A stretch of DNA of 64,000 nt from Pseudomonas sp. G2-4 (GCF_030064125.1 NZ_CP125957.1:620001-684000); one strand, 5' to 3'; positions 44,903 through 56,541 are shown, counted from the first letter of the stretch. The notes: generated by a model from the sequence alone, not told the origin. Made by a program: numbers and translations.

Positions 44903-44928
44903 AAAACCCCCGGCAGGGCCGGGGGTTT
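44903..44928 (-). terminator. terminator after rpoD
   Basis: AAACCCCCGGC-CCT-GCCGGGGGTTT on the minus strand, followed by TGTTAT, gives a very stable stem 6 bp past the rpoD stop. Confidence 0.85.
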
Positions 44929-44933
44929 GAAGG

Positions 44934-46781
44934 TCACTCGTCGAGGAAGGAGCGCAGATGCTCGCTTCGCGTCGGGTGGCGCAGTTTGCGCAACGCCTTG
45001 GCTTCGATCTGACGAATCCGCTCACGGGTGACATCGAACTGCTTACCAACCTCCTCAAGGGTGTGGTCGGTATTCATGTCGATGCCAAAGCGCATGCGCA
45101 ATACCTTGGCTTCACGCGCTGTGAGGCCGGAGAGTACTTCGCGAGTCGCTTCCTTGAGGCTCTCAACGGTGGCGACGTCGATCGGAGACTGCATGGTGGA
45201 GTCTTCGATGAAGTCACCCAGATGGGAGTCTTCGTCATCACCGATCGGGGTTTCCATGGAGATCGGCTCTTTGGCGATCTTCAATACCTTGCGGATCTTG
45301 TCCTCAGGCATTTCCATGCGTTCGCCCAGCTCTTCCGGAGTCGGTTCACGACCCATTTCCTGCAACATCTGCCGGGAAATACGGTTGAGCTTGTTGATTG
45401 TCTCGATCATGTGCACCGGAATACGGATGGTGCGGGCCTGGTCGGCGATCGAGCGAGTGATCGCCTGACGGATCCACCAGGTGGCATAAGTCGAGAACTT
45501 GTAGCCGCGACGGTATTCGAACTTGTCCACCGCTTTCATCAGGCCGATGTTGCCTTCCTGGATCAGATCGAGGAATTGCAGGCCGCGGTTGGTGTACTTC
45601 TTGGCGATGGAGATCACCAGGCGCAAGTTCGCTTCAACCATCTCTTTCTTCGCGCGGCGGGCCTTGGCCTCACCGATCGACATGCGACGGTTGATGTCCT
45701 TGATCTCGGCGATGGTCAGGCCGGTTTCGGCCTCCAGCGCGCTCAGTTTCTGCTGGCAACGAATGATGTCCGGTTGCAGGCGACCAATGGCTTCAGCGTA
45801 TTTGCTTTTGCCTTTGGCCAATGCATCGGTCCAGCTTTCGTCGATTTCGTGGCCAGGGAACTGACGCAGGAAATCGGCACGCGGCATGCGGGCATCACGT
45901 ACGCAAAGTTGCATGATCGCGCGCTCTTGCTGACGCAGACGATCCAAGGCACTGCGCACACGCTCTACCAGGCCTTCGAACTGCTTGGGCACCAGTTTGA
46001 TCGGCATGAACAGCTCGGCCAGCGCCAACAGCTCGGCAATCGCCTGCTTGTTGTTGCGACCGTGCTTTTTCAGCGCCTTGCGGGTGATTTCCATCTGGTC
46101 GGACACGGCGCCGAAACGCTGTGCAGCGATGACCGGATCCGGACCGCTTTCGGCTTCTTCCTCGTCGTCGCTGGCTTCGGCGTCGTCGTCATCGGTTTCA
46201 TCGTCGGCCTTGACGGCTTTCGGATCGATGGGCGGCGGCACTTCGGCGGCAGGCGGCGCAATACCGTCGTCCGGGTCGATGTAACCACTCAGGACGTCGG
46301 ACAGGCGGCCACCTTCGGTGGTGACGCGGGTGTACTCGGAGAGAATATGGTCAACCGTGCCAGGGAAGTGCGCGATTGCGCCCATCACTTCACGGATGCC
46401 TTCTTCAATACGCTTGGCGATTTCGATTTCGCCTTCACGTGTGAGGAGCTCTACCGTACCCATTTCACGCATGTACATGCGCACGGGGTCCGTGGTGCGA
46501 CCAATGTCGGTCTCGACCGCTGCCAACGCTGCGGCCGCTTCTTCAGCGGCCGCCTCGTCGGTATCGGCGTCGGCCAGCATAAGGGCATCCTTATCTGGAG
46601 CAACCTCGAATACGTTGATCCCCATGTCGTTGATCATGCGGATGATGTCTTCCACCTGTTCCGGATCTGAAATATCCTCCGGCAGGTGGTCGTTGACCTC
46701 CGCGTAAGTCAGGTAGCCCTGCTCACGACCCAATAGGATCAACTCTTTGATACGAGACTGCTGTTGCGCTTTTCCGGACAT
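44934..46781 (-). CDS. rpoD: RNA polymerase sigma-70 factor
   Basis: The 615-residue housekeeping sigma factor has region 1.1 at the N-terminus ([20 protein letters not shown]), region 1.2 ([11 protein letters not shown]), a long acidic non-conserved insert ([20 protein letters not shown]), region 2 ([20 protein letters not shown], then [15 protein letters not shown]) and region 4.2 ([20 protein letters not shown]). It is the last gene of the macromolecular synthesis unit rpsU-dnaG-rpoD, 67 bp after dnaG, and ends at a strong terminator. Confidence 0.98.
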   Translation of the reverse strand: MSGKAQQQSRIKELILLGREQGYLTYAEVNDHLPEDISDPEQVEDIIRMINDMGINVFEVAPDKDALMLADADTDEAAAEEAAAALAAVETDIGRTTDPVRMYMREMGTVELLTREGEIEIAKRIEEGIREVMGAIAHFPGTVDHILSEYTRVTTEGGRLSDVLSGYIDPDDGIAPPAAEVPPPIDPKAVKADDETDDDDAEASDDEEEAESGPDPVIAAQRFGAVSDQMEITRKALKKHGRNNKQAIAELLALAELFMPIKLVPKQFEGLVERVRSALDRLRQQERAIMQLCVRDARMPRADFLRQFPGHEIDESWTDALAKGKSKYAEAIGRLQPDIIRCQQKLSALEAETGLTIAEIKDINRRMSIGEAKARRAKKEMVEANLRLVISIAKKYTNRGLQFLDLIQEGNIGLMKAVDKFEYRRGYKFSTYATWWIRQAITRSIADQARTIRIPVHMIETINKLNRISRQMLQEMGREPTPEELGERMEMPEDKIRKVLKIAKEPISMETPIGDDEDSHLGDFIEDSTMQSPIDVATVESLKEATREVLSGLTAREAKVLRMRFGIDMNTDHTLEEVGKQFDVTRERIRQIEAKALRKLRHPTRSEHLRSFLDE

Positions 46782-46848
46782 AACACCCTATCCACTGAAG
46801 GTCTTGGCGGGCAAAAAACAAGCCGAGGATTATACCTGAGCTGTGACC

Positions 46849-48807
46849 TCACGCGCCAGTTGAGGTCGGGTTTGATGCGCAAACATTGCGGCTGAGTAAG
46901 TCGCGCAATTGGTTTTTCTCTTCGCTGGTCAACTCGCTCTGGCGAGCTTTTCGCAGAAGTTGTTCCAGATTTCGCTCGCGTTGGCGGGCGGACAAGCTAG
47001 TAATGGTGTCGAAAAACTGTTGTTCAAGGTTGTCTCCTTCAATCAGCCATTCCTTCTCGGCCAGGGCTTTCAACAGGCGCCCCTGCTCAGTGCCGTGCCA
47101 CCGTGCAATCAACTGGAAAGAGTTTAGCTTGGGGTTCTTCTGCACGGCTTCAAGGAGTGCGACCAGCAATTGTGTATTGCTGTGGTCCTCGGCGGCGAAG
47201 TGTCCTGCGTCCTCGACTTTCTCAGCCAGTTGCGGGTGATGCAGCAAGGTGCGCAGGGCGGCCAGTGTTGGTGGTTCGACGGCGGCCGGCACGCGCGGGG
47301 CACGTGGCGCGTCGCGATCACCGCGTTTGCCATTCTTGTCCCAGGGTTTTTTGTCCCATTTCTTGCCGCCGCTACCGGGCTTTTTCGGCGTCCATTCCTG
47401 TTGCGGCGCGTAATCCTGCTGAGGTTGATGATAGTCGGCGAAGTCCGGCATCGCGTCGTAATCGATGCCCGGATCGTAAGCCGGCGGCGCTTCCTGGGGG
47501 GCGCTATGGACCAGTTGATTGACCGCTTCGCTGTTGAGGCCGGTGATTTCGGTCAGGCGCTGACGCATCAGTGTGCGCAGGTTGGCGCCGGGCACCTTGT
47601 CGATCAGCGGTGCTGCGAGCGTGGCCATGTGGGCCTTGCCTTCGAGGGAGCGCGGGTCGGCTTCTTCGGTCAATTGCTGGAAAAAATAATCGGCCAATGG
47701 TTGTGCATGCTGATTGATCCGCGCGCGGAACGCATCGGTGCCTTCGGAGCGAACCAGAGTGTCGGGGTCCTCGCCCTCGGGCAGGAACAGAAACCGTGCC
47801 CGACGCCCGTCCTGCAGGCACGGCAAGGTGGCTTCCAGTGCGCGCCAGGCGGCGTTGCGACCGGCCTGGTCACCGTCGAAGCAAAACAGCACGTTGGGCA
47901 CGACGCGAAACAGGCGCTTCATGTGCTCTTCGCTGGTGGCTGTGCCCAGGGTCGCAACGGCATTACGCAAGCCTTGCTGGGCCAGGGCAATCACGTCCAT
48001 GTAGCCTTCGACGACAATGATCTCGTCGAGGTTGCGGTTGTTTTTGCGCGCTTCGTACAGGCCGTAGAGTTCCTGGCCCTTATGGAATACCGGGGTTTCC
48101 GGGGAGTTCAGGTATTTGGGTTTGTCGTCGCCCAGCACCCGGCCACCGAAAGCAATGATCCGTCCGCGCGAGTCGCGGATCGGGAACATCACCCGGTCGC
48201 GGAAGCGGTCGTAGCGCTTGCCGGTTTCGGCATTCTCGATCAGTAGGCCAGCATCGATCATGGCGCGTTGCTGCAACGTGTCGCTGCTCAGGTGCTTATA
48301 GAGATTGTCCCAGCCGGGCGGGGCGAATCCGAGGCCGAAGTCGCGGGCGATTTCGCCGGTCAAGCCACGGCCCTTGAGGTAGTCGACCGCCGCCTTGCGT
48401 GCCGGATGGCTTTTGAGGGCCTGGCGATAAAAGTCGGCGGCCGCGGTCAGCAGCGGATAGAGCGGCGAGTCGGTCGGTTGACGCGGCTTGTGCTGTCGAC
48501 CGCTCTCCTCGCGGGGAATTTCCATGCCGGCGGCTTTGGCCAGTTCTTCGACGGCCTGGGGGAAGTCCAGGTTGTCGTGGTCCATGATGAAGCCGAGGGC
48601 GTTACCGCCAGCGCCGCAGCCGAAGCAGTAGTAGAACTGCTTGTCGGGGCTGACGCTGAAGGAGGGGGTTTTTTCTTTGTGGAACGGACAGCAGGCCGTG
48701 TAGTTCTTGCCCGCTTTCTTCATTTGCAGGCGAGAGCTGACCACATCGACGATGTCGGTGCGGTTCAGGAGGTCGTCAATAAAGCTCTGGGGAATCAGCC
48801 CGGCCAT
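46849..48807 (-). CDS. dnaG: DNA primase
   Basis: The 652-residue primase has the CHC2 zinc motif Cys40-His43-Cys61-Cys64 (CCPFHKEKT...YYCFGCGAGG), a TOPRIM core with EGYMDVIAL and CFDGDQAGRNAA, and a C-terminal DnaB-binding domain. A basic Pro/Gln/Lys-rich linker (around residues 450-500) precedes the last domain. It lies between rpsU and rpoD. The gap of about 470 bp to rpsU is described separately. Confidence 0.97.
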   Translation of the reverse strand: MAGLIPQSFIDDLLNRTDIVDVVSSRLQMKKAGKNYTACCPFHKEKTPSFSVSPDKQFYYCFGCGAGGNALGFIMDHDNLDFPQAVEELAKAAGMEIPREESGRQHKPRQPTDSPLYPLLTAAADFYRQALKSHPARKAAVDYLKGRGLTGEIARDFGLGFAPPGWDNLYKHLSSDTLQQRAMIDAGLLIENAETGKRYDRFRDRVMFPIRDSRGRIIAFGGRVLGDDKPKYLNSPETPVFHKGQELYGLYEARKNNRNLDEIIVVEGYMDVIALAQQGLRNAVATLGTATSEEHMKRLFRVVPNVLFCFDGDQAGRNAAWRALEATLPCLQDGRRARFLFLPEGEDPDTLVRSEGTDAFRARINQHAQPLADYFFQQLTEEADPRSLEGKAHMATLAAPLIDKVPGANLRTLMRQRLTEITGLNSEAVNQLVHSAPQEAPPAYDPGIDYDAMPDFADYHQPQQDYAPQQEWTPKKPGSGGKKWDKKPWDKNGKRGDRDAPRAPRVPAAVEPPTLAALRTLLHHPQLAEKVEDAGHFAAEDHSNTQLLVALLEAVQKNPKLNSFQLIARWHGTEQGRLLKALAEKEWLIEGDNLEQQFFDTITSLSARQRERNLEQLLRKARQSELTSEEKNQLRDLLSRNVCASNPTSTGA

Positions 48808-49279
48808 GGCGTTCTCATCATCACTGCGCGAAATATGGACCCGAAATCAGCAGGCGTAACCGTTGAGGCACGGTAAATCGGTGGCTCGACCGGGGCGTCT
48901 GCATCATTACTGTCGGGAAGTGTATCTGCCGATAATCCACTGACGTTAATAACTATCAGTATTCGACTGTTTGAATGTGTTGCGCTGAGTCCGGTAACGG
49001 CCGGTCAGGCCTCGGATAGCTCATGAAGCGGGCACGCAAGCGGGTGCCTTGGGCTGATCGTCGTTAGAGGAATCAGGGGTGTGCTCGTCAGTAGCCTTGG
49101 TAGGCTCGTCAGAAGAGACGTGCACCGCTGGCAACAAAGCCAGGTCTGACGTGGGTGAAGCAGGTTGTCGTGGTCGCGTCTGCGACTTTGACGGTGAAGC
49201 ATCAAGCGTTATTCCGCAAATGCCATAAGCCCGGCTTGAGGGCCGGGCTTGGCAGAAGCTTGCTACGGACGTCTGTGTA
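48808..49279. other. rpsU-dnaG spacer without a gene
   Basis: These 472 bp hold a hairpin at 49227-49250, an AT-rich segment at 48920-48980 that may contain a dnaG promoter, and a minus-strand open frame (to 49021) whose last 60 residues are low-complexity and Ser/Pro/Asp-rich, with no domain. I see no GatB/YqeY-type gene, which I recall in this spot in P. aeruginosa (PA0578). Confidence 0.6.
49227..49250 (-). terminator. hairpin after rpsU (partial terminator)
   Basis: AAGCCCGGC-CCTCAA-GCCGGGCTT on the minus strand is a 9-bp perfect stem 29 bp after the rpsU stop, with no long T run. A partial terminator between rpsU and dnaG is known in the E. coli operon. Confidence 0.65.
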
Positions 49280-49495
49280 TTAGTACAGGCGTACGGCGCG
49301 GCGCTGTTCGCGCTGAACTTTCTTGGCGTGACGCTTAACAGCGGCTGCTGCTTTACGCTTACGCTCAGAAGTCGGCTTCTCGTAGAATTCGCGGCTACGA
49401 ACTTCAGCCAGAACACCGGCTTTTTCGCAGGAGCGCTTGAAACGACGCAGAGCTACGTCGAAGGGTTCGTTCTCTTTTACTTTGACGGCTGGCAT
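49280..49495 (-). CDS. rpsU: 30S ribosomal protein S21
   Basis: The 71-residue basic protein [21 protein letters not shown] is S21 throughout, with the family tail [15 protein letters not shown]21 helps 30S subunits initiate. It opens the macromolecular synthesis unit and is divergent from tsaD; the 200-bp gap between them holds both promoters. Confidence 0.98.
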
Positions 49496-49694
49496 CCAGA
49501 GCTACCTTCATTCATTACCGGGGTCAACATCCTCGTGGCAAAAGAGCACTTGAAGACGTCGGTTTTTAAGGGTTGCGGATGTTAACCCCTCATCGCTCGG
49601 AATGCAAAGCCTCTGATCGAAAACCGCTGGTCGGGGCACAACGTGGCGACTATTATGCGCGCCTTCGAATTCAGCCTCAACAAGGCGCAAACCC

Positions 49695-50720
49695 ATGCTA
49701 GTACTGGGATTAGAAACCTCCTGCGACGAAACCGGCGTTGCACTCTACGACAGTGAGCGCGGCCTGCTGGCCGATGCGCTGTTCAGTCAGATCGACCTGC
49801 ACCGTGCCTACGGCGGCGTGGTGCCCGAGCTTGCGTCCCGCGATCACGTCAAGCGCATGCTGCCCTTGATCCGTCAGGTCCTGGCCGAAGCCGACAGTGT
49901 GCCGACCGAGATCGATGCCATCGCCTACACCGCCGGGCCGGGCCTGGTGGGCGCGCTGCTGGTAGGTGCGTCCTGTGCCCAGGCGCTGGCGTTTGCCTGG
50001 GGCATCCCGGCCCTTGGCGTGCATCACATGGAGGGCCACCTGCTGGCACCGATGTTGGAGCCGCAGCCGCCGCAATTTCCGTTCGTCGCTTTGTTGGTGT
50101 CGGGCGGTCATACGCAGTTGGTCCGGGTCGATGGAATCGGCCAATACGCGCTATTGGGCGAAACCCTTGACGACGCCGCCGGCGAAGCTTTCGACAAAAC
50201 CGCGAAAATGATGGGCCTCAATTATCCTGGCGGGCCGGAAATCGCGCGGCTTGCCGCCCGTGGCATTGAAGGGCGTTTCGTCTTTCCGCGTCCGATGTGC
50301 GACCGGCCAGGGCTGGATTTCAGTTTCAGCGGCCTGAAAACCTTTGCCCTGAACACTTGGCAGCAATGCGTTAGAGCCGGGGACGACAGTGAGCAAGCCC
50401 GTTGCGACATCTCGCTGGCGTTCCAGCAGGCCGTGGTGGAGACTTTGACCATCAAGTGCAAGCGCGCCCTGAAGCAGGCCGGGCTCAAGCGCCTGGTGAT
50501 CGCCGGCGGGGTGAGTGCGAACAAGGCCTTGCGGGTATCGCTGGAGAAAATTCTCGGTGACATGAAGGGCGACGTTTACTACGCCAGGCCGGAGTTCTGT
50601 ACCGATAACGGCGCGATGATTGCCTTTGCTGGCTGTCAGCGCCTGCAGGCTGGCCAGCATGAAAGCCTGGCGATCAGTGTGCAGGCTCGCTGGCCGATGG
50701 AGCAGTTGTCGCCACTGTGA
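49695..50720 (+). CDS. tsaD: tRNA N6-threonylcarbamoyladenosine transferase
   Basis: The 341-residue Kae1/Gcp ATPase transfers the threonylcarbamoyl group to A37 of ANN-reading tRNAs with TsaB and TsaE. The iron ligands His110/His111 and His115 lie in VHHMEGH, and [13 protein letters not shown] opens the ASKHA fold. The late metal aspartate is in [11 protein letters not shown]. It is divergent from rpsU and convergent to plsY, with only 8 bp between the two stops. Confidence 0.97.
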   Translation: MLVLGLETSCDETGVALYDSERGLLADALFSQIDLHRAYGGVVPELASRDHVKRMLPLIRQVLAEADSVPTEIDAIAYTAGPGLVGALLVGASCAQALAFAWGIPALGVHHMEGHLLAPMLEPQPPQFPFVALLVSGGHTQLVRVDGIGQYALLGETLDDAAGEAFDKTAKMMGLNYPGGPEIARLAARGIEGRFVFPRPMCDRPGLDFSFSGLKTFALNTWQQCVRAGDDSEQARCDISLAFQQAVVETLTIKCKRALKQAGLKRLVIAGGVSANKALRVSLEKILGDMKGDVYYARPEFCTDNGAMIAFAGCQRLQAGQHESLAISVQARWPMEQLSPL

Positions 50721-50728
50721 CGGGGCAT

Positions 50729-51298
50729 TTAAAAATGCCGTTCGCGCCCGGCGAACAGGTCGCGTAGATTGCCCCGGTGGCGCCAGACGATCAATGCGAC
50801 GAGTGCGCTCATCGGCAGCAAGGCCGCTGGTTCCTGCCAGGCCAGTAGCGGCAGGGTCAGCGGTGTGGCGATCAGCGCCGCCAGTGAGCTGGTGCGGGTC
50901 AGGTAGAACGTCAGCAGCCAGGCGCAAACCGCCAGCAGGGCGGCGGGCGGGTACAGGCCCAGCAGCATGCCGGCAGCGGTGGCGACACCCTTGCCACCGC
51001 GAAAGCGAAAGTAAAGTGGGAACAGATGACCGATGACGGCGCAGACGCCGATCCAGGCCTGTTGCTGCAACGAGAGCCCTGCAAGGCTGGCGATCAATAC
51101 CGGGAAAAGGCCTTTGCAGAGGTCGCCAAGCAGGGTCAGGATGGCGAGTTTGCGTCCGGCCAGGCGCAGCATGTTGGTGGCACCGGCATTGCCCGAGCCA
51201 CTCATTCGCGGGTCCGGGCGACCGGTCAGGCGGCTGAGCAAAATGGCAAAGGACAGCGAGCCGAGCAGGTAGGCGAGAATCGCCAGTAACCAAAACAT
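50729..51298 (-). CDS. plsY: acyl-phosphate:glycerol-3-phosphate acyltransferase
   Basis: The 189-residue inner-membrane enzyme starts [19 protein letters not shown], and the three PlsY motifs are visible: [26 protein letters not shown] and HRGNLRDL. It makes lysophosphatidic acid from acyl-phosphate. It is divergent from folB and convergent to tsaD. Confidence 0.95.
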   Translation of the reverse strand: MFWLLAILAYLLGSLSFAILLSRLTGRPDPRMSGSGNAGATNMLRLAGRKLAILTLLGDLCKGLFPVLIASLAGLSLQQQAWIGVCAVIGHLFPLYFRFRGGKGVATAAGMLLGLYPPAALLAVCAWLLTFYLTRTSSLAALIATPLTLPLLAWQEPAALLPMSALVALIVWRHRGNLRDLFAGRERHF

Positions 51299-51372
51299 GC
51301 TAACTATTCCGGGCGAGGACGCCCTGATTCTAACGGCGCATTGCGCCCTTGTCGTGCTGCGGAGAAGAGTGC

Positions 51373-51726
51373 TTGGACAGAGTGTTTATCGAGGGCCTGG
51401 AAGTCGACACGGTAATCGGTGCCTACGACTGGGAACGAGGCATCCGACAGTGTCTGCGGCTTGATCTGAGTTTCGCTTGGGACAACCGCCCGGCCGCCGC
51501 GGACGATGACCTGACCCTGGCGCTCGACTACGCCAGCGTATCGTCGCGCATCCAGTCGTTTGCCGGGCAGGCGCAGTTCCAACTGGTTGAAACCTTCGCC
51601 GAACGACTGGCCCAAGAGCTGATGGACGAGTTCAATATCACCTGGCTGCGTCTGAAGGTGACCAAGCCCGGCGCCGTACCGGCGGCCAGCGGTGTTGGCG
51701 TGGAGATCGAGCGCGGATGTCGCTGA
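51373..51726 (+). CDS. folB: dihydroneopterin aldolase
   Basis: The 117-residue enzyme cleaves dihydroneopterin in folate synthesis. The family blocks [20 protein letters not shown] and the late Lys of [19 protein letters not shown] are present. The TTG at 51373 was chosen because GGAGAAGAG stands just upstream and the protein family begins at DRVFIEGL. The stop overlaps folK by 10 nt. Confidence 0.93.
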   Translation: MDRVFIEGLEVDTVIGAYDWERGIRQCLRLDLSFAWDNRPAAADDDLTLALDYASVSSRIQSFAGQAQFQLVETFAERLAQELMDEFNITWLRLKVTKPGAVPAASGVGVEIERGCR

Positions 51727-52235
51727 CTCAGGTTTTTCTCGGGCTCGGCAGCAATATCGAGCGCGAAACCCATTTGTGCGCCGGTCTTGAAGCCCTGGCC
51801 GGCTTCCTGGTGGACATACGCTGTTCGGCTGTGTTCGAGAGCCAGCCGGTGGGAATCAAAAGCGGGCCGTTCTTCAACTTCGTCGTGTCGGCCTTCACGG
51901 ATCTGCCGCTGATGGAGCTGGATCGTCGCCTCAAGTTCATCGAGGCGGACAACGGGCGTTATGCGCCGGATCGCAAGGGGCTGCCGCTGGATATCGATGT
52001 GCTGTTGTATGGCGAGCGGGTCGGCAACTTCGACGGGCTCATCCTGCCGCGCGCCGAGATCCTCAAGAACGCTTTTGTTCTGTGGCCTTTGTCATTGATC
52101 GCGCCGGATCGAATTCATCCTGGCGTAGGCAAAAGCTTCGCCACTTTGTGGGATGAGTCGCAGATTGATCAGGTGTTGGCGCCGGTGGCCTTTGAGTGGC
52201 GGGGCCAGCCGCTCACGCCGTCGAATATGCTGTGA
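51717..52235 (+). CDS. folK: 2-amino-4-hydroxy-6-hydroxymethyldihydropteridine pyrophosphokinase
   Basis: The 172-residue HPPK adds pyrophosphate to the folB-derived pterin. The blocks VFLGLGSNIERE, GPFFNFV and the metal aspartates DRKGLPLDIDVLLYG are intact. The start overlaps folB, so the two are translationally coupled. Pseudomonads often carry a second HPPK elsewhere; this is the folB-linked one. Confidence 0.93.
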   Translation: MSLTQVFLGLGSNIERETHLCAGLEALAGFLVDIRCSAVFESQPVGIKSGPFFNFVVSAFTDLPLMELDRRLKFIEADNGRYAPDRKGLPLDIDVLLYGERVGNFDGLILPRAEILKNAFVLWPLSLIAPDRIHPGVGKSFATLWDESQIDQVLAPVAFEWRGQPLTPSNML

Positions 52236-52247
52236 GGCGCCTGCCGT

Positions 52248-52340
52248 CATCGCGAGCAGGCTCGCTCCCACAGTAGATTTCAGTCGAACGCAAGACATGT
52301 GTTCGCTGAAAGTCCATGTGGGAGCGAGCTTGCTCGCGAT
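52248..52340. repeat. inverted REP pair, TGTGGGAGCGAGC family
   Basis: CATCGCGAGCAGGCTCGCTC is mirrored by GAGCGAGCTTGCTCGCGATG between convergent folK and cca. The left arm has one mismatch. Confidence 0.9.
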
Positions 52341-52387
52341 GACGGCGGCACATCCACTGCTAATGCCAAGCTGACGCGAAGCTCCCG

Positions 52388-53614
52388 TCAGCTCGCTGCT
52401 TCCTTGTAGGCCTTCAATGCCTTGAGCCGCTCGCGCTTTATCGCCTCGCCCAGTTCCGGCCCCTTGAAGCCCTTCTCCAACAAAGGCTGCACCGCCACCC
52501 CGCGTGCCGCTGCTGCCGCACCGCGCAGATAATCAGCCTGTGGATAACTTCTATCTTCAAGCCCCTTGCGTCCCCGCGCATCCATCTCACAGGCCGCGAT
52601 GAATTCCTCGAAGCGCTGGGGACGGCGGTACACATCAAAACTCTGCAACAGCTCAAGCAAGGTAGAAGCCTTCAGCTCAAGCGCGCGATGCCCATGGGTG
52701 TGGTACTGGCCGACCAGCAACGCCAACTCCTGACAGTCGCGGGGCGCCTTGAAGCGCTCGCTGACCGCTTTGATCAGCTTCAATCCTTTGTGCTCATGGG
52801 CGATGTGGCGTGGCCATTCATGTTCAGGTGTCAGACCTTTCCCCAGGTCGTGTAGCAGGCACGCCCAGCGGACTGTAAGAGGCTGCCGGTGCAACGCTGC
52901 CTGTTCCAGCACGCTCAGGGTGTGCAGGCCAGTGTCGATTTCCGGGTGATGGGCCTCAGGCTGTGGCACGCCAAACAGTGCGTCGACCTCGGGCATCAAG
53001 ACCTTGAGGGCGTCGCAGTCGCGCAGGACCTGAATAAAGACGTGCGGCTGGTTTTCCATGAGGGCGCGGGAAATTTCTTTCCAGCTGCGCTCGGCGGTCA
53101 ACGCTTCCAGTTCGCCGGAATCGCTGAGCTGGCGCATCAGCTCAAGGGTCTCGTTGGCCACCTTGAAGCCTTGGGGAGCATAGCGTGCGGCGAAGCGAGC
53201 AACCCGCAGGACTCGGAGGGGATCTTCGGCAAATGCGGGGGAAACGTGGCGAAGAATGCGGGCTTCGAGATCGCGCTGGCCGTGGTACGGATCAGTCAGA
53301 TGGCCGTTGTCGTCTTCAGCCATTGCGTTGATCGTAAGGTCTCTACGGATAAGGTCTTCTTCGAGGGTCACTTCAGGGCTGGCGTGGAAAACAAAGCCGC
53401 CATAGCCCCGACCGCTTTTGCGCTCGGTGCGGGCGAGGGCGTATTCCTCGCCGGTTTTTGGGTCGAGGAACACGGGGAAATCAGCCCCCACGGGGCGAAA
53501 TCCCTTGGCAAGCATTTCCTCGGCGGTGGCACCCACCACAACTCGATCAATGTCAGTGACGGGGATGCCCAGCAGGCGATCGCGAACGGCGCCGCCGACT
53601 TTATAGATCTGCAT
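52388..53614 (-). CDS. cca: multifunctional CCA tRNA nucleotidyltransferase
   Basis: The 408-residue class II enzyme adds and repairs the tRNA CCA end. The nucleotidyltransferase motif is [24 protein letters not shown], followed by [10 protein letters not shown] and [18 protein letters not shown]-terminal HD domain (LHDLGKG with HEHKG) gives the phosphatase activity of the longer form. It precedes a short gap to the SpoVR-like gene on the same strand. Confidence 0.96.
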   Translation of the reverse strand: MQIYKVGGAVRDRLLGIPVTDIDRVVVGATAEEMLAKGFRPVGADFPVFLDPKTGEEYALARTERKSGRGYGGFVFHASPEVTLEEDLIRRDLTINAMAEDDNGHLTDPYHGQRDLEARILRHVSPAFAEDPLRVLRVARFAARYAPQGFKVANETLELMRQLSDSGELEALTAERSWKEISRALMENQPHVFIQVLRDCDALKVLMPEVDALFGVPQPEAHHPEIDTGLHTLSVLEQAALHRQPLTVRWACLLHDLGKGLTPEHEWPRHIAHEHKGLKLIKAVSERFKAPRDCQELALLVGQYHTHGHRALELKASTLLELLQSFDVYRRPQRFEEFIAACEMDARGRKGLEDRSYPQADYLRGAAAAARGVAVQPLLEKGFKGPELGEAIKRERLKALKAYKEAAS

Positions 53615-53677
53615 AAAAAACCTCCGTTGGTCCGACAGGATAACCTTTGCGCCGGACGTTCGGAGGCGAAAACGGAA

Positions 53678-55243
53678 TCAAAGATGAATGACGGCCAGGT
53701 CCAAGCGGCCATAGTCTCCTTCGGTTTGCTCGGTTCGGGGCGGTACGTGATGGGTCTTCATCACTTGGTCGCCCTGCAGGGTTTCCAGATGGATGTCGAA
53801 ACCCCAGAGACGGTGCAAGTGCTTGAGCACTTCATCGGTGGAGTCACCCAGCGGTTTGCGGTCATGCGCCTGGTGGCGCAGGGTCAGTGAGCGGTCGCCT
53901 CGGCGGTCGATGCTGTAGATTTGCACGTTGGGCTCGCGATTGCCCAGGTTGTATTGGGCCGCCAGGGTTTCGCGGATGATGCGATAACCGCCTTCGTCAT
54001 GAATGGCTGGCACCAACAGGTCATCTTTCTGGTCGTCGTCGAGGATGCTGAACAGTTTCAGGTCGCGGATCACCTTGGGCGAGAGGTACTGCAGGATGAA
54101 GCTCTCGTCCTTGAAACTGCTCATGGCGAACTTGATGGCAGACAACCAGTCCGAGCCGGCGATATCGGGGAACCAGTGGCGATCCTCATCGGTGGGGTGT
54201 TCGCACATGCGGCGGATGTCCCGGTACATGGCAAAGCCCAGTGCGTAAGGGTTGATGCCGCTGTAGTACGGGCTGTCAAAGCCGGGCTGGAACACCACGC
54301 TGGTATGGGACGTCAGGAACTCCATCATGAAGCCGTCGGTGACCAAGCCCTCGTCGTACAGGTCGTTCATCAGCGTGTAGTGCCAGAAGGTGGCCCAGCC
54401 CTCGTTCATGACCTGGGTCTGGCGCTGTGGATAAAAATACTGGGCGATCTTGCGCACGATGCGCACGATTTCCCGTTGCCATGGCTCCAGCAGCGGCGCA
54501 TGTTTTTCAATGAAATAGAGGATGTTTTCCTGCGGTTCGGCAGGGAAGCGCGCGTTGTCTTTTTCGCTGTACTTGTCAGCGCCTTTGGGAATGGTGCGCC
54601 ACAAATCGTTGATTTGCTTTTGCAAATGCTCCTCACGGTCCTTTTGGCGCCGGCGCTCTTCTTCGGCAGAAATCGGATACGGCCGTTTGTAGCGGTCCAC
54701 GCCGTAGTTCATCAAGGCGTGGCAGGAATCCAGCAGATCCTCCACCGCGTCGATGCCATGGCGCTCTTCGCATTGCATGATGTACTGCTTGGCGAACACC
54801 AGGTAATCAATGATCGAGCTGGCGTCGGTCCAGGTACGGAACAGGTAGTTGCCCTTGAAGAAGCTGTTGTGACCGTAGCAGGCATGCGCCACCACCAAAG
54901 CCTGCATGCAGATGGTGTTTTCTTCCATCAGGTAGGCAATGCACGGGTCGGAGTTGATCACGATCTCGTAGGCCAGTCCCATCTGGCCCCGGCTGTAGGA
55001 CTTCTCGGTACTGAGGAAGTGTTTGCCGTAGGACCAGTGGTGGTAACCCAGCGGCATACCGACCGACGCGTAGGCGTCCATCATCTGCTCGGCGGTGATC
55101 ACCTCGATCTGGTTCGGGTACGTATCCAGGGCATAACGGTCCGCGATACGGCTGATTTCGCGGTCGTAGGCCTGGATCAGCTCGAACGTCCATTCGGAGC
55201 CGGTGGAAATGGGCTTGCGCTTCTGCTCTTTTTTGGCGGTCAT
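53678..55243 (-). CDS. ycgB: SpoVR-like protein (YcgB)
   Basis: The 521-residue protein is full length for the SpoVR family, with blocks [31 protein letters not shown] and [10 protein letters not shown]. Its biochemical role is unknown. Its start overlaps the yeaH stop by 4 nt, and it closes the prkA-yeaH-ycgB operon. The operon is induced in stationary phase or nitrogen starvation in enterobacteria. Confidence 0.94.
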   Translation of the reverse strand: MTAKKEQKRKPISTGSEWTFELIQAYDREISRIADRYALDTYPNQIEVITAEQMMDAYASVGMPLGYHHWSYGKHFLSTEKSYSRGQMGLAYEIVINSDPCIAYLMEENTICMQALVVAHACYGHNSFFKGNYLFRTWTDASSIIDYLVFAKQYIMQCEERHGIDAVEDLLDSCHALMNYGVDRYKRPYPISAEEERRRQKDREEHLQKQINDLWRTIPKGADKYSEKDNARFPAEPQENILYFIEKHAPLLEPWQREIVRIVRKIAQYFYPQRQTQVMNEGWATFWHYTLMNDLYDEGLVTDGFMMEFLTSHTSVVFQPGFDSPYYSGINPYALGFAMYRDIRRMCEHPTDEDRHWFPDIAGSDWLSAIKFAMSSFKDESFILQYLSPKVIRDLKLFSILDDDQKDDLLVPAIHDEGGYRIIRETLAAQYNLGNREPNVQIYSIDRRGDRSLTLRHQAHDRKPLGDSTDEVLKHLHRLWGFDIHLETLQGDQVMKTHHVPPRTEQTEGDYGRLDLAVIHL

Positions 55244-56511
55244 GTCACTAACCTGCGCTGGAAGAGTTCACGGAAGACCGGGTAGATATCCCCGGCCGAG
55301 ACCAGTTGCTGTTGGGCAAATGTGTCGGAAAAAGCTTCGGCAATGCGTTCGTATTCGTACCACAACGCCTGATGTTCCCGTGGAGTAATTTCCACATAGG
55401 TGTAGTACTGGACGAACGGCATGATCTGGTTGATCAGGATGTCACGGCAGATCGGTGAGTCGTCGTTCCAGTTGTCGCCGTCGGACGCTTGGGCTGCATA
55501 GATATTCCACTCATTGGCGGGGTAGCGCTCCGCCATGATTTCCTGCATCAGTTTCAGGGCGCTGGAAACGATAGTGCCGCCGGTTTCCCTGGAGTAGAAA
55601 AACTCTTCCTCGTCCACTTCCCGGGCGCTGGTGTGGTGGCGGATGAACACCACATCGATCTTGTCGTAGTTCCGCTTGAGGAACAGGTACAGCAGGATGA
55701 AGAAGCGCTTGGCGATGTCCTTGGTCGCTTGGGTCATGGAGCCGGACACGTCCATCAGGCAGAACATCACGGCCTTGGAGCTGGGATTGGGCTGTTTCAC
55801 CAGCAGGTTGTACTTGAGGTCGAACGTATCGAGGAACGGTACGCGATGGATGCGTGCGCTGAGTTTCTCGATTTCCGCCTCAAGGTCCTGAATGTCGCCG
55901 AAATTGTCAGGTTCTTCGCGCTTTAGGCGAGCGAGTTCTTCCTTGGCTTCCCTTAGCTTGGCCCGACTGCTACCTGACAGTGCAATACGCCGGGCATGGG
56001 CTGAACGAAGCGTTCGGATGATATTGATGCGTGAAGGATTGCCTTCGCTGCTGATACCGGCACGTACGGTCTTGAAGGTGTCGGTGCCTGTCAGGTTGCG
56101 CTTGACCAGGTTTGGCAGCTCCAGGTCCTCGAACATGAACTCCAGGAATTCCTCCTGGGTGATCTGGAACACGAACTCATCCATGCCCTCGCCGGAGTTA
56201 CCGGCCTTGCCGGGCCCCTTGCCGCCGGCTCCACCCTGCGGACGAGGGATGTGCTCGCCACTGGTGAACTCCTTGTTGCCGGGATGCACCACGGTTTGTT
56301 TACCGCCGCGACCATGGTGAAGCACCGGCTCGTCGATGTCGCGGCCGGGAATGCTGATTTGCTCGCCATGTTCCATGTCGGTAATGGAGCGCCGGCTGAC
56401 CGCCTCTTCGACGGCCTTCTTGATGTGGTCACGGTAACGCCGCAGGAAACGCTGGCGGTTCACCGTGCTCTTGTTCTTGCCATTAAGGCGTCGGTCGATC
56501 ACATAGCTCAT
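55240..56511 (-). CDS. yeaH: YeaH/YhbH family von Willebrand-like protein
   Basis: The 423-residue protein has a C-terminal VWA-like domain with a MIDAS signature ([16 protein letters not shown]) and a basic N-terminal half. ATG 56511 ([15 protein letters not shown]) is the family start; an ATG 15 codons upstream is less likely. It is the middle gene of prkA-yeaH-ycgB; all three are conserved together and their joint function is not settled. Confidence 0.93.
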   Translation of the reverse strand: MSYVIDRRLNGKNKSTVNRQRFLRRYRDHIKKAVEEAVSRRSITDMEHGEQISIPGRDIDEPVLHHGRGGKQTVVHPGNKEFTSGEHIPRPQGGAGGKGPGKAGNSGEGMDEFVFQITQEEFLEFMFEDLELPNLVKRNLTGTDTFKTVRAGISSEGNPSRINIIRTLRSAHARRIALSGSSRAKLREAKEELARLKREEPDNFGDIQDLEAEIEKLSARIHRVPFLDTFDLKYNLLVKQPNPSSKAVMFCLMDVSGSMTQATKDIAKRFFILLYLFLKRNYDKIDVVFIRHHTSAREVDEEEFFYSRETGGTIVSSALKLMQEIMAERYPANEWNIYAAQASDGDNWNDDSPICRDILINQIMPFVQYYTYVEITPREHQALWYEYERIAEAFSDTFAQQQLVSAGDIYPVFRELFQRRLVT

Positions 56512-56541
56512 AGGTGGCCCTCCGGGCAGCTTCAAGTGGTG

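Noticed and set aside
7104..52340. CRISPR array made of the repeated GGGAGCGAGC units
   Set aside because: The units are palindromic REP elements in single or inverted-pair form, scattered between genes, with no regular spacers or cas genes.
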